Part shown: piece by piece, positions 36,091 through 47,524 of the stretch
How the letters are laid out: each line of letters begins with the position of its first letter
How positions within the stretch are numbered: the stretch's first letter is position 1
Origin: Hyparrhenia diplandra
Lineage: Eukaryota; Streptophyta; Magnoliopsida; Poales; Poaceae
NCBI GenBank assembly: GCA_015847255.1
Contig: JADLZK010012244.1
Coordinates: forward strand, 1 to 64,000
Reading direction: 5' to 3'
DNA: 64,000 nucleotides
Program-made: the position numbers and the translations under genes
Notes under the pieces: model-generated
The model's input: the letters and a program-made list of their open reading frames with translations, nothing else
Told to the model about the DNA's origin: nothing
The model's database searches: none

Positions 36091-36100
36091 AGGCCCCTCT

Positions 36101-37349
36101 ATATGGACGGTAAAATACACCAGCAATCTCCTTCGTCTCCGTCGGCGGCGCAGTAACACAAGCAACGCCACCATGTGCGCCATTAATAGATCTACTGTTC
36201 TTTTTTTCGAATAATATAATACTCTTCCAAAAAATATTTTTTTGTACTAGTAACATTCAGCGCCTCACATCGAATCTTTTAACGCATATTTAGAGCATTA
36301 AATGTAGGTAAATAAAAAAACTAATTGCACAGTTTAGCTAAAAAGTGCGAGACGACTCTTTTTAAGCCTAGTTAGTTCATAATTAGACAATAATTACCAA
36401 ATACAAACAAAAAAAGTACTACAGTAGACCAACCCAAAATATTTCACCAACTAAACACACCCTACGATCGTTGTGAGCCGCTTCTCACGCCGGTAACGGT
36501 ATTGCACGTTCAGCGCCTCACGGCTGAACCCAATGGCGGAACGGTACTGCATGTTCTGCCTATGCTGGGCTGATTTATTTTATGGGCTGAATTGTTTTTT
36601 TTTCTTCCAGCAGCAAGGCCTGTTTTGCTAGTTGGCGTTCTTTTCAATGGGGTATACTTTGTGGGAATTTCTTTATATTCCCTTTTGTACGGTGAGTTTT
36701 TTTATGGAAAACCTTTTTCTCCAAGTTTGTAATTGTTTATTTTGATTTTCCTTTTTACTGATTGTTGTTGTTGTTTTTATTATTATTTTTTGGTAAAATT
36801 GTTATAATGTAAATTCGATCAAAAAAATTGTTATAATGTAAAAATGCAGTTCTTGAAAGAGGTGTTTTTTACTCAGAATGTTACATAATACAAATTTATT
36901 GCCATGCTAACTTAGTAGGGTTCTCCTTTCAAGAAAAACTTAATTGTGTTCTTAACATTAACTGCTGTTATATTCCATTTTTTATCATGAAATCCGACTG
37001 TTGTGACATATAGTACACCAAAATTGTTCACCTATGTCTCCTCAAATCTTCATATATTCTTTATTTTTCTCTCATATTTTCTATTTACGGACTGAACACA
37101 TCAAACATTGATCACAAACGAAGTCAAATATTTTAAATACAATTGTCTAGATGCGTTGTCTAAGTTCAACAAGTTATATGTGCCAATAATAAACGAGCAC
37201 ACAACGCGAGAGGTTTGACGGTGGATTCAATCAGTTAGTGCCAAAATTCAATTATGATACAAAACATTGGAGGAAAAAAAAAAAACAACCCATCACCTCC
37301 TATGTGTAGGCGACGCTACGTTCTTGCTCCTATTCAGCAAATAGTGAAG
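36101..37349. other. Intergenic
   Basis: AT-rich nuclear sequence to the right of the plastid insertion. It holds a MITE-like segment (36258-36474) and no recognisable gene. Confidence 0.5.
36258..36474. mobile_element. Grass MITE fragment
   Basis: Contains CACATCGAATCTT, AGCATTAAATGTAGG, CTAATTGCACAGTTT, GCCTAGTTAGTTCATAATTAG and CACCAACTAAACACACCC in this order. These are the hallmark words of a very abundant short element of grass genomes, here in reverse orientation and somewhat diverged. Confidence 0.6.
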
Positions 37350-38058
37350 CGTCATGACCCAAAAAGGGATCGCCGGAATAGGGCCCAACAAGGGGGAACC
37401 GCCGCCTAGGGCCCAAGGCCTGGCAGCCGCCGCGCTCTTCCGGGCCGGCCGCCGCCATCGTCCTCCGTAAGAACGCGCCCACGTCGGTTGCTTCGCAATT
37501 AAGTAAGGAATATTTAAGGAATAAAGATAGGAATAAAATAGGTAATAAATAGATTGCTTGTAAAAGAGGAATTCCAATCTATAAGGAAACCTCTAGATCT
37601 TTCTTAGCATGCAAGTCTCCCTCGGACTATAAATACAAGGGGCATGTAGCGGTTGAATCTTAAGAAGAAATAAATTAAAGGGGTAACTCCCAACGACTCT
37701 CGGCTCTAGGCTCTCTCTCTCTCCCTCTCCCTCTCATCCCACGCGCCGCCACCCCAAGCCGCCGCCCTGGTCGTCGCCTCCTCGCCGCCCGAGGCGGCTC
37801 ACGCCGCTTAAGCGCGCCACCACCGCGCGCGCGTCCCCTCCAACCGAGCCGCCGCGCGCCACCGGCACCGCGCGCGCCGCCGCCACCGCCCCCCCCTCTC
37901 CCTTTGCTCTCGACCATCAACGCCGACCTCGCTGCCTTCCTCCTCTTCTTCCTCCTCTCTACTACTCCCAACAGCCCCAACCACCGTCTACACCATCACC
38001 GCCGCCATCAAGATCGCCGTCGACATGTCAATTCCGGCCCAATCTAGCCGAATCGGCG
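37350..38058 (+). repeat. Left LTR of the non-autonomous element
   Basis: Starts (C)GTCATGACCC, where the right LTR has TGTCATGACCC. Contains a TATA-like ACTATAAATACAAGG at about 37627 and a CT-rich, very GC-rich R/U5 region. Differences from the right LTR cluster in G and C runs. Confidence 0.85.
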
Positions 38059-38060
38059 GC

Positions 38061-38072
38061 TGGTATCCGGAG
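38061..38072 (+). other. Primer-binding site (tRNA-Met type)
   Basis: TGGTATCCGGAG, two bases after the left LTR, resembles the common TGGTATCAGAGC site with changes at the CAG. Confidence 0.7.
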
Positions 38073-39945
38073 ACCGTAAGCGATTCCCACCACCGGCGGC
38101 TTCCGACCACCACCAACGCCAAGATCGGATGGGACAGCCACAAGATCGCCGAGCTCCGGATGGGGTTCTACGAGCTTGCTTGTCTCATGAAGGAGATGCA
38201 AGCCAACTTCAACGCCCTCCTGGAGAAGCTCGACCGGCTGCTACGGCGACCACCAAGGGCGACAACCCTAAGGGCGGCGCCAACATCAGCGATACACTTT
38301 CGCGGCAACGCCCGCGGCTTCGCGATCATGCCCGCTGGGCGACTCCTCGACGGCGCTACTACCACGGACGCCACCGACAACAACGGTGTCTCTCCCGAGC
38401 GCCGCCGACGTCGTCCCCTCCACGGCAAGCACCAGCCACGTCAACCCCATGGGCGCCCCGCTTTGCCGCTATCCGGTCGGTCGAACCGGAGGCTACCACC
38501 GACGTCCACCCGGCTATTCGACGAAAAGCCTACCCAATTAGGCCAACGTCTCACGGCTACTACAATGGCGCGGATAAGTTCCCGGTCACTACCAACATCA
38601 TCTTTGACATTGGGAACATCTGGAGTGCCAACAAGGACGACTCAACGACGTCGCCCGACGTCGACACTGACGTCGCTGATCCTAGCATCCTGGACAACAC
38701 CTTCGCCGACCAGGACATCACACGCTCCATAGTCACCAGGCAAGTACATCCCAATCAACAAGGAGCTTCTATCTCTACCACCCATGCTACAACGATGCGG
38801 CAGCGGCGTCAACCATGGCGTCTTCGACACCGGCACCATCAACGACATCGACAACGGCGGCGACGCTACCATGGGCGCTATGAGCGTCAACGACGGCCTC
38901 AAGGACGCCAACGCCGATGACGAGCCCCCTGACGTCGACTACGTCTTCACCATGCCTACCATCGACAACAACTACAAGGGCGTCAACCACGACGACATCC
39001 TCGCGGCCAACCTCGACATTGGCGACCACAACGTTCCCCACATGGGCGCCACGGCCGATGAGAACACTAACGCCCCCAAGCGCCACCAAGGAGACGGTCG
39101 TTCACTCGCCCGACCCGACGGCGATCTACTACACTGCGGGACATTCGGTCGACATCGACAATGGTGGAAAACACCATCAATCAAGCCTGAAGCTCTAGCA
39201 AAGCGACACCATCAGCACCACGCCAAAAGGAACATCGGTACCACGGTTTGCCAACCCGGCCGAAAAGCGGCACTCCTCTTTCTCGGCTCCTACGCATCAC
39301 CAAGGCGCCACGGGAGAAGCGGAGACAACATACCATGGTGCCCCACTCTCGGTTTTGGGACGTCCTTCAACGGCGACACCAACCACCATCGCGACATCGA
39401 CTACGCGACTTTGGCAGCAGGGACGACTCCAGAGCCATACCAGTTGGCTCCCATGTTCCTCAACGACATCTACTTCAGTACGACTACGCCATCAAGCCGT
39501 GGGCTGCAATACACCAGGAGGCACCCTACACAGCGAAAACGGCGATCCACCTCGCCCAAGACTTCGATGCTTCCATCTTCAGCAAGCCTCGACTTGTGAG
39601 CTTCACCGACGCCGACAAGAGGTACATACCACCCACATCAACCTGCTACCTCGATGACTTCGTCACTACCTCGGAGGCTCCCATCCTTCATCAAATGGAA
39701 ACACGAATTGGCGACAACCTACTTCGCATCGCTGGAACCATCAAGCTCCAACCAGGAGCACCAGCTTGGACGCCAGCAAAGGAGATCGTCTTCCTCGACA
39801 AACATCGCTACTACATCACACGCCCTTATCAAAGGTACTACGAGGGGTGTTCTGCGGCCGGCAAAGGTCGGCGTCTCCATCTTCGCCCGGCACATCAACA
39901 ACGACAACGGTGCGAGCGGCAATAGCGAGGGACTTATTTGTGCCG
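38073..39945 (+). pseudogene. gag-like internal region, several frames
   Basis: A coiled-coil-like stretch (GFYELACLMKEMQANFNALL) near 38165-38230 sits where a Gag amino-terminus would be. Coding potential then continues in other frames: 38235-38800, 38784-39180, and 39480-39840 with YDYAIKPWAAIHQ and SFTDADKRYIPPTS. Each is rich in D, T, N and P, with no zinc knuckle or protease motif. Frame changes suggest decay or consensus errors. No relation to a known protein could be established. Confidence 0.45.
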
Positions 39946-39959
39946 AAAGGGGGGAGAAA
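39946..39959 (+). other. Polypurine tract
   Basis: The purine-only tract AAAGGGGGGAGAAA ends at 39959, directly before the right LTR; plus-strand priming site. Confidence 0.75.
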
Positions 39960-40669
39960 TGTCATGACCCAAAAAGGGATCGCCGAATAGGGCCTAACAA
40001 GGGGGGAACCGCCGCCTAGGGGCCCAAGGCCTGGCTTGGCGCGCCTCCCCGGCCGGCCGCCATCGTCCTCCGTAAACGCGCCCACGTCGTTGCTTCGCAA
40101 TTAAGTAAGGAATATTTAAGGAATAAAGATAGGAATAAAATAGGTAATAAATAGATTGCTTGTAAAAGAGGAATTCCAATCTATAAGGAAACCTCTAGAT
40201 CTTTCTTAGCATGCAAGTCTCCCTCGGATTATAAATACAAAAGGGGCATGTAGCCAGTTGAATCTTAAGAAGAAATAAATTAAAGGGGTAACTCCCAACA
40301 GCTCTCCGGCTCTAGGCTCTCTCTCTCTCCCCTCTCTCATCCACGGCGCCGCCACCCCAAAGCCGCCGCCGCTCGTCGCCTCCTCGCCCCCCGGGCGGCT
40401 CACGCCGCTAAGCGCCGCCGCCGCGCAGCGCGTCCCCCACCCGAGCCGCCGCCGCGGCCACCGGCGCGGCGGCGCCCTTGGCGCGCCCAGCGCCGCCGCC
40501 CCTCCCCTCTCCGCTGCTCTCGACCATCAACGCCGACCTCGCTGCCTTCCTCCTCTTCTTCCTCCTCTCTACTACTCCCAACAGCCCCAACCACCGTCTA
40601 CACCATCACCGCCGCCATCAAGATCGCCGTCGACATGTCAATTCCGGCCCAATCTAGCCGGAATCGACA
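39960..40669 (+). repeat. Right LTR of the non-autonomous element
   Basis: TGTCATGACCC to GAATCGACA, a TG...CA LTR with inverted TGTC/GACA ends. Alignable over its length to 37350-38058. Confidence 0.85.
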
Positions 40670-40760
40670 GTGACCTAGTTCCCTCCCCTGTTGATCGAGG
40701 TTGGAAATAAGATGTGAAAACCACATTATCCTATTTCACATTTCAAACATCTATGTATGA

Positions 40761-43556
40761 CTAGGTGAGTGCCCGTGCGTTGCAACGGGAAAATATAATA
40801 CAAGTATGAAGTATCTATAATTCTAGTTGAACATGTATCACACTATTAAAAAAAGATACTTTGAGTGTATGTATTGCACTATTAACCATACTTAATTTTG
40901 CAATTCAAGACCATAATCAGAGATAAACATGTTAAGTCTATAATTTTAATTAGACCTCAAAGCTGAAATTGCTAATGAAAACAATGTTCTTACATACATG
41001 TTATTGCAACCCAAATCTACATCTACTCCCTCTGTCTCTAAAAGAATCAATTTTTAGAGTTCACTGATCCACATTAATCTCTCTCCGCTATTGGATACTC
41101 CAAACAACACTGCTTAATTAGGCTTCTCGGTAAATGGAGAGCTATTAAAGTTCAACAGATTAATGAGGGGCAACATGGTCTTTATCCTATTTGCTAATCT
41201 ATCCTAATGTTGCCAGAAGCAACAATGTTCAGGCAGAGTGCTCTATCATGGTATCGCTCAGTGTCATATTAGATTATATGGGGAAATTGGCACAATGCAG
41301 GAGAACTGGCTCTGAGTAGTATGTCCATCTGCCACTCTATCTCTCAAATTTGCTCTATTTTGAACTCCACTTATTTTCTTCAACATTCTTGTAGCTTTCT
41401 TTACGCCCCAGTTCCTTGCTAACAAAACTACCTTGCAATTGACAAAACTGTGGACATATAAGAAAAGAATGCACATTGTGTAAGTTTTGTACAAGGTAAC
41501 AATAATAGACGGTTGTTTGGGTGCCCAACTGGAAAAGATCGTTATACTATACAAGCAAAAATGCATACGGAGCTGAACTGTCATGGAGTTTTTAGTTCAG
41601 CTACATTACAATTGTTCAGGTTCTTGTCGCTCCACTACCACACCAGGCTAGTGATCCATTCGAAAATATATGTTTGAAGCACTAACATTGCCATAACATT
41701 CTACCATGTAAACTCAAGATGTCCAATGCTAATCACGACCAGAACTTTCACCCAAGACAAAATGGGTGGGCCATTTTTTTAGCTTCCTATTTATGGTTAT
41801 TTGCGACTCCTGCAAAGCTTATAATCATTGGTAAATTATGCAAAAGAAAATATGTGCTCCACACAGAACGGATCAATCAACTTTGTAAAACTTATAATTA
41901 TTGATGCAGATACTTTACTACCAATGAAATAAATTGGATGTGAAATCCGAACTTGTTTTCCCATCATATTAGAAAGTGTCATTAACTCTACCAGAGTTCG
42001 TCTCTGAAACTTGAACAGAGAAACCAACAAGACACCCGAAGTCCTCTCTGTAGAACTGAACAAGCCTTTCATCAATGATGGTGTCTCTTTAGATTGCTCA
42101 TCAGCACCTCCAAATATGCTCTGCAAATTATAGTAGTGTTAGCTTTTTAAAATTGTAAGTTTGGGAGAAATACAAACATTATTGCTGAAATATACACTAA
42201 CTATACAGCAGCATATGTAATCAAGCACCTCCCTACCAACAGTAAATGGCTTTCTTCAGCTTGAGTTCAAAGTCAGTAGATGTAGTTTAGCTGATTCCTA
42301 GTTGACGTGCGCGCATCCACAACAAAATACAGAGAGGACCTGAGCGCTTACAACAAAATATAAATAAGAAGTTCTTATTAACAACAAAAGGGAACACGCA
42401 CCTTTGAACTTCGATCAGTTTTAGGCCGCATGGCAGGATACACTCGTTGTACCCAGCCCGGTCTCGGCGAGGAGCTGCAGGCCGTGGCCGGTGTAGTTGG
42501 GCCGCGCCACCACCACGAGCCACTCGAGCTCCAGCCTGATGTTCTCCCCTGAGGGCGGCATAGTGGACGGGTCGGCGTAACAAGAACCTGGAATGTGGGA
42601 GGCTGGATCGAGACGGATCTTGATTGGACGACTCTCCTCCGTGTCGCCCTTCCATTCCTTCCAGATCGAAACAGAACTCGACCAGTCCGCTCTCCTTCTC
42701 GCCACTCTTGGCCGTTCGATGCTAGCTAGAGCGGGCGGCTGTGGCAACTGGCAAGCAATGGGGACAGGGGCGGAGGTAGAGGTGGGTCAGGAAGGCGAAG
42801 GATGGGGCGGAGCAGTTTGCTGCTGGGTGGTGGCGCAATCGGCAGGGGCGGGGCGTGCAGGATGGGTCGGGGCGGCGTCTCGACAGTGGGGCGTGCGTGA
42901 TGGGTCAGGGTGGCGTCGATGGCGGGGCATGCGCGATGGGTCAGCCCAAGCACCGGCGGAGCCAAGAATCTTTGGCTGGGTATGCGAAGTGCTGAAAAAT
43001 TGAACCAAAAATATAGTGGATTCCTTGTTTGTGGCCTTTTTGCCTCTTGCTCCAATTAAAAAAGAGAGTATACATGTATATTGGTATATGTATTTATTTT
43101 ATTTTTACTAGAATCTTGGGTATTCATAAGAATACCCAAGAATACACTTGCCGCCGCCAGTAAGCCCAAGCCATCGAAGCCCTGAGCACGCGGCCGGCGA
43201 CGGCCTCTGCTCGCCGTGGCCCAATGCCTGCGGCTGGCCTGCTGCCCAACTCCATATGCGAAGGAGAGAAACTGGTAGTGCTAGAGGGAAGGAATCAAGG
43301 AGCCACAGTCATTGCTGGAAGTCACGAACTCACGACGACGGCGGCTGGAACCATCACGGAGCGGGTGGGAGGCGCGTGGGGAAGGTGTTGGGCGTCGTGC
43401 GCGTGCGGCGGTTTCGGCGATACAGGGAGCGGGGGTGCGGGGCTGCAGGATTTGCGTGAGAGGCGGGGGATTAGCGCGACGGGCGGAGTCATTACCGCGG
43501 GAGGTGGTTATAGGCAGGGTGAAAACGATGTCATTTGGCTTTTTTTAGTAGTAAGA
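40761..43556 (-). mobile_element. Probable non-autonomous Helitron, 2.8 kb, minus strand
   Basis: Read on the minus strand, the left-hand limit shows the Helitron 3' end: hairpin CCCGTTGCAACGCACGGG, then GCACTCAC and CTAG (40761-40764), followed by T. The other limit reads A|TCTTACTACTAAAAAAAG at 43556, matching the TC start and A target base of plant Helitrons. Thus both ends fit insertion between A and T with no target duplication. No Rep/helicase is present. GC-rich segments inside (42420-42750 and 42770-43500) look like captured gene pieces. The right end is a weaker match than the left. Confidence 0.65.
42427..42640 (-). pseudogene. Captured exon-like fragment inside the Helitron
   Basis: Minus-strand frame ending LELEWLVVVARPNYTGHGLQ...SCHAA then stop. 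Composition and codon use are like a grass nuclear exon, in contrast to the AT-rich surroundings. I do not recognise the parent gene. Confidence 0.35.
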
Positions 43557-46500
43557 TATACTAAAATATCTTAATTCGCTTTTCTAGTGTGGATATGTCG
43601 CAGAATGTGAAAAGCTCAACGATGTTGTATCCAAAGAAAATGTGTCACCTAATAGACAACCTTCCTACTGTACATAAGAGAGGCAAATACAACAAAGTAT
43701 GGAAATAGGTTGCAATATACTTTTTATTTGCATCACTTGATATTGGATATAAATATCGATCCTTTAGCTGAGCATTATTTGGTATCTATTTACTAGTAAT
43801 GTTTAGTACATGGTTGACAAGAATAAGATCCAATTTGTGCTCTTGTTTAATTTAGAGACATCAGGAATGAAACGATCACATTAGAGAATAAACCCAATAC
43901 ATCTAGGACATAACCATCCTAGTTGGGATTCATGCCTGCTGACCAAAGGCAGTCAAGGGAGGTGGCACCTGGGGCATGGGTAATGCAGGCTCTGCCACTC
44001 AGGCCCACCTTTGGTCAGTCGGTACATTTACTCTAGGGGACGATGGTGTGGGGGTGGATTCAGGGAATATTCCCCCGAAACCGACCAAACCCACTCTCTT
44101 CAACAAGCTACACATGGGAATAAGAAGAAGAGCTCCACACTTGTCATTAGCTTCTAGCTAGAATAGAGTAGGGAGTGAGTGAGGAAGAGCGGAGTTCAGC
44201 TACCTCTACTACTTGTGCTCAGTGATGCCTAGTACATCGGGTGGAGAGAGTGCCAGATTTGTCGGCTCCCGCTACGCTTGTACCTCAATGCTCCTCTTAC
44301 TACTCGGATTAAGAAGTTCATGTTATTCTATTGGTTTGATCTTCTTAAGAATGTTATCTTTGTTCATTATGATCTTACGAGTTCGTCATCCATCACCATG
44401 ACGAAAGCTCTAGTAGAGGACTCCTGATAAAGATAAAAGTTCCTAGCCAAAACTAGAGTGGTAACAAACAACGTGTAGACGTGATGTCTAAGCTAGAAGT
44501 TACCTTCGTTTTCCTTGTTCCCACGGTTGAGGGGTAGGCGGCAGGTTGTGATAGCCCTGTTCATCCTTTAAAATCCCCCATGTTTGGGTTCGGCATAGAG
44601 CAACAGACCAGGTGCGTTCTGGTGCCTGAAGTAAGGTTATAGTGTCTTAGTTACCTTCACTTAAGGTTTCTGCCCTAAGAAAACCTCACTACCCAAGTTA
44701 TCCTTCTTCTTGTTCTTTAGGAGAACTAGCTAAGAGACTTCCTACAATTCTATTCCTCGTAAAATAAATGATACCCTGCTTACCCCTGGGTTAAATTCTA
44801 CAATAGTATTTCTGTGCGCTTGTAGACTTTCCTACTTTTGCTAAAAAACACCAACACATGGTGAGGAGACCAGCATTGATAGTTGGCATGCATGGAGAAT
44901 AGAACGAAGACCAAAGTGAACTTGGTAAGGCTGGCATGCGTCAATGTAGCGTCGATGAGGACGATCTTGATAGGAACAAAGACGAGGTTGAGAACTAGAT
45001 GAGGGTGATTGGGTCCTAGGTGAGGTCAACTTATCACACAAGGATAAGATGAGAGGGATATATGGAGGTTAATGAGGGGAGGGGGGTGCAGGCAGGTCTT
45101 GAAGGGAAAATAGTGGCATGACTAGTGGTACGCATGGACAATGAGATTCTAAGTGATGGACAAGTTGATTTGGTTTGATGGATGGAGAGAAGCAGTCAAA
45201 GCATTGTTTAGCAATGCAATGTATGAAAAAGGAAAAGATGATGACATGTTGAGATTACTTGTTTGGTGCGTCATCTCACTTTTAATGCAAAGTATAGCAC
45301 AAATGCATATGCATAGATATACACACATAGTCTCAATCCTTTAAACGTGTGCATGCACACCTTACCTAGTGAGCACATCTAGTAGACTAAGCGAGTAGGT
45401 AATGAACAATTCATATTGCTGAAGTCACTACAAATGTCCCACTTTTGAATGGCACGTCATCTACCGTTAAATAGTACTGTCAAATCCTAGACCAAATATA
45501 GCAATGTTGACGGTGCAAATGCCATGAAAATACACAGTTTAAATTGTCAACAGCCTCGGTTTCACAGGAAGAGTAAGATGACATGATCATATTTTCATCA
45601 ATAACGAGTTCCACTTGTACTTCGGTATTTGGTTGCAGGATACAGGAATTGGAGAAACATGAGCCTATGAAAACACCATAGTGCGTCGCTTGACCTACCT
45701 ATGGGCAATCTAGGCCATGCCAATGTGGCAGAATCCATGAGAATCCTCCCAAAGTCATTCTCCGCCCTTGGATCAAACTTGTGTTTTTGTTCAAGGTAAA
45801 AGATCAAAGCACTTAGATTCATGAGCCCACAATGAAGCAACCAATGTAGCCAAAGCATGCAACTTCCACTATGACATGTGGGGACACAAGTGGTGGGCTC
45901 CACCTATCATAGGGGGTCGGCCGATCCTCAGTACCTTAGATGCTCCAGTCCTCCACTGCCTCCCTACATGCAAAGCACATGTCAAACGATTTCATCCCTC
46001 TATTTTAAGTCAGTTTGGAGGTGGTTGATCCAAGGGATGCATGATGAATAATGGGAAGAAACCCTGCCTTTAAAGTGAAATAACAAAGGTAAAATCACAA
46101 ATTTAAAAAATTAAGAGTAAAATCACCATAATCCCTAAAAGTGGATGTACCGAAGACAAAGATACCATTAAAGGTGTGTGATATTGGAATGAAGATTAGA
46201 AGGATCCAATTTTATGTGTATTTGAGAATATATACATTCATATGGGATTTTTTTTTAAAAAAAAATATGTATTATCGTGATATATTCGATCTGTTTCAAC
46301 TCCTATCTCCAATCAGCTATGTATATGGATAGATCAAAATGTCTTATAGTTTGGAATGAAGGGATTGCATACTATTTTTACTGTAATGTATTTAAAGGAA
46401 AAAGTATATATATGATATTAAAAAGCCTTCTTCAAAGTAAACCCATAGATACGTTTTTTTATCACCATATGTACGATTTTAGTTTTTCAAACCAAAAATA

Positions 46501-47523
46501 AATAATAAATATTTGGAAGTGGACCAGATCGGCTCAAGTATCTGTGTTTGTGGAGCAACGGGATGTGCATCATCAAATAGTCCACCGTGGAGACCAAAAG
46601 TCGACGCCGTGCAGAGAGAAACACATGATATCATCACTAATAATATACTACTCCTATCTTACTACTAATAAAGTAGTAACATGTCTTAATCTCAAAAAAA
46701 AAAAAAGTAGTAACATGTCTGGGATTATTCACCATTACGTTGCCAATCAAACGTTTACTTGTGGTGCAGCTGCCTCTGACCAGTGAGGACGTTGGCACGT
46801 TGCCGCAAAACTTGAGCTGCACCTGCCTCTGCCTCTTCCTGTTTGGAATCGAGTGCTCGCGGAATCATTGTATTGTATATTGGAGCTGTTGTCAGGAATA
46901 CAAGAGCCGTGTAGAAAGTGAACCGCTTGCGCTTGGGCAACCCAATCCCATCTCACGATACTGTTTGAGTTTTGCTTCAGTTTTTCGTTTTTTTTCACGA
47001 AAAAAAAAAACTCAGAGGCGCGACAAATATACAAGAGGAAAGATAAGGTGCGTGCGACATAACTAATAACCAGAAGTGCAGTTCTATATGGTTTTCTCCA
47101 TGGGGCGCGTTCATTCCATGAACTGTATTCTGCTGATCTGATTTCGGGTAATTCAATAATGTTGTGTGAGTGAGAGTAAGCTGAAACTAGTTAAAGTGAA
47201 TAAAGCCTTTTTTTTTTTTTTGATCACGCCGAAGCGCAATAAAGCCAATTAACCAAAGCAGGGACAGAATATCCATCGGAAATTGGATTTTAGCTTGTAG
47301 TAATAAGCTGACGTCCAGTAGTACCCATTCCACTCTGTGCGATATTACAGTGGTATATATAATTATATCCCGTAATAAATCTGAAAATGCCAGGGCACCA
47401 ACAAAGTCGATGTGTCGACTCTGACTGCTGAAACACAATAACAGAGGCAGCGGAGGAGAAGAAGCAGCAGCCAAGCCAAGGCGGCTCAGCGGCTGGCGGC
47501 GCATAGATAGATAGATAGATAGC
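43557..47523. other. Intergenic with unresolved repeats
   Basis: No gene seen. 43900-44870 has the look of LTR or retrotransposon-derived sequence (for example CCCACGGTTGAGGGGTAGGCGG and CCCTGCTTACCCCTGGG) but clean ends were not found. A 101-codon minus-strand frame at 45598-45903 is not supported by any similarity. A (TAGA)n run (47506-47523) lies just before the MATE start codon. Confidence 0.45.
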
Positions 47524-47524
47524 C

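Larger units (their letters stand above)
37350..40669 (+). mobile_element. Non-autonomous LTR retrotransposon, 3.3 kb, gag-like only
   Basis: Two direct LTRs (37350-38058 and 39960-40669) of about 710 bp share long identical stretches, for example GCAATTAAGTAAGGAATATTTAAGG. A primer-binding site complementary to initiator tRNA-Met (TGGTATCCGGAG, 38061) follows the left LTR. A purine tract (GAAAGGGGGGAGAAA) precedes the right one. The 1.9-kb interior has no protease, reverse transcriptase, RNase H or integrase motif, so it must be mobilised by another element. AGTGA occurs at 37343-37347 and 40669-40673 and is a candidate target duplication, offset by 1-2 bases from the inferred ends. Confidence 0.85.

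Noticed and set aside
38642..39184. Minus-strand frames with valine/glycine repeats in the LTR element
   Set aside because: Shadows of the GC-rich plus-strand gag-like region.
45598..45903. 101-codon minus-strand frame
   Set aside because: No recognisable motif, no splice or promoter context; left as intergenic.
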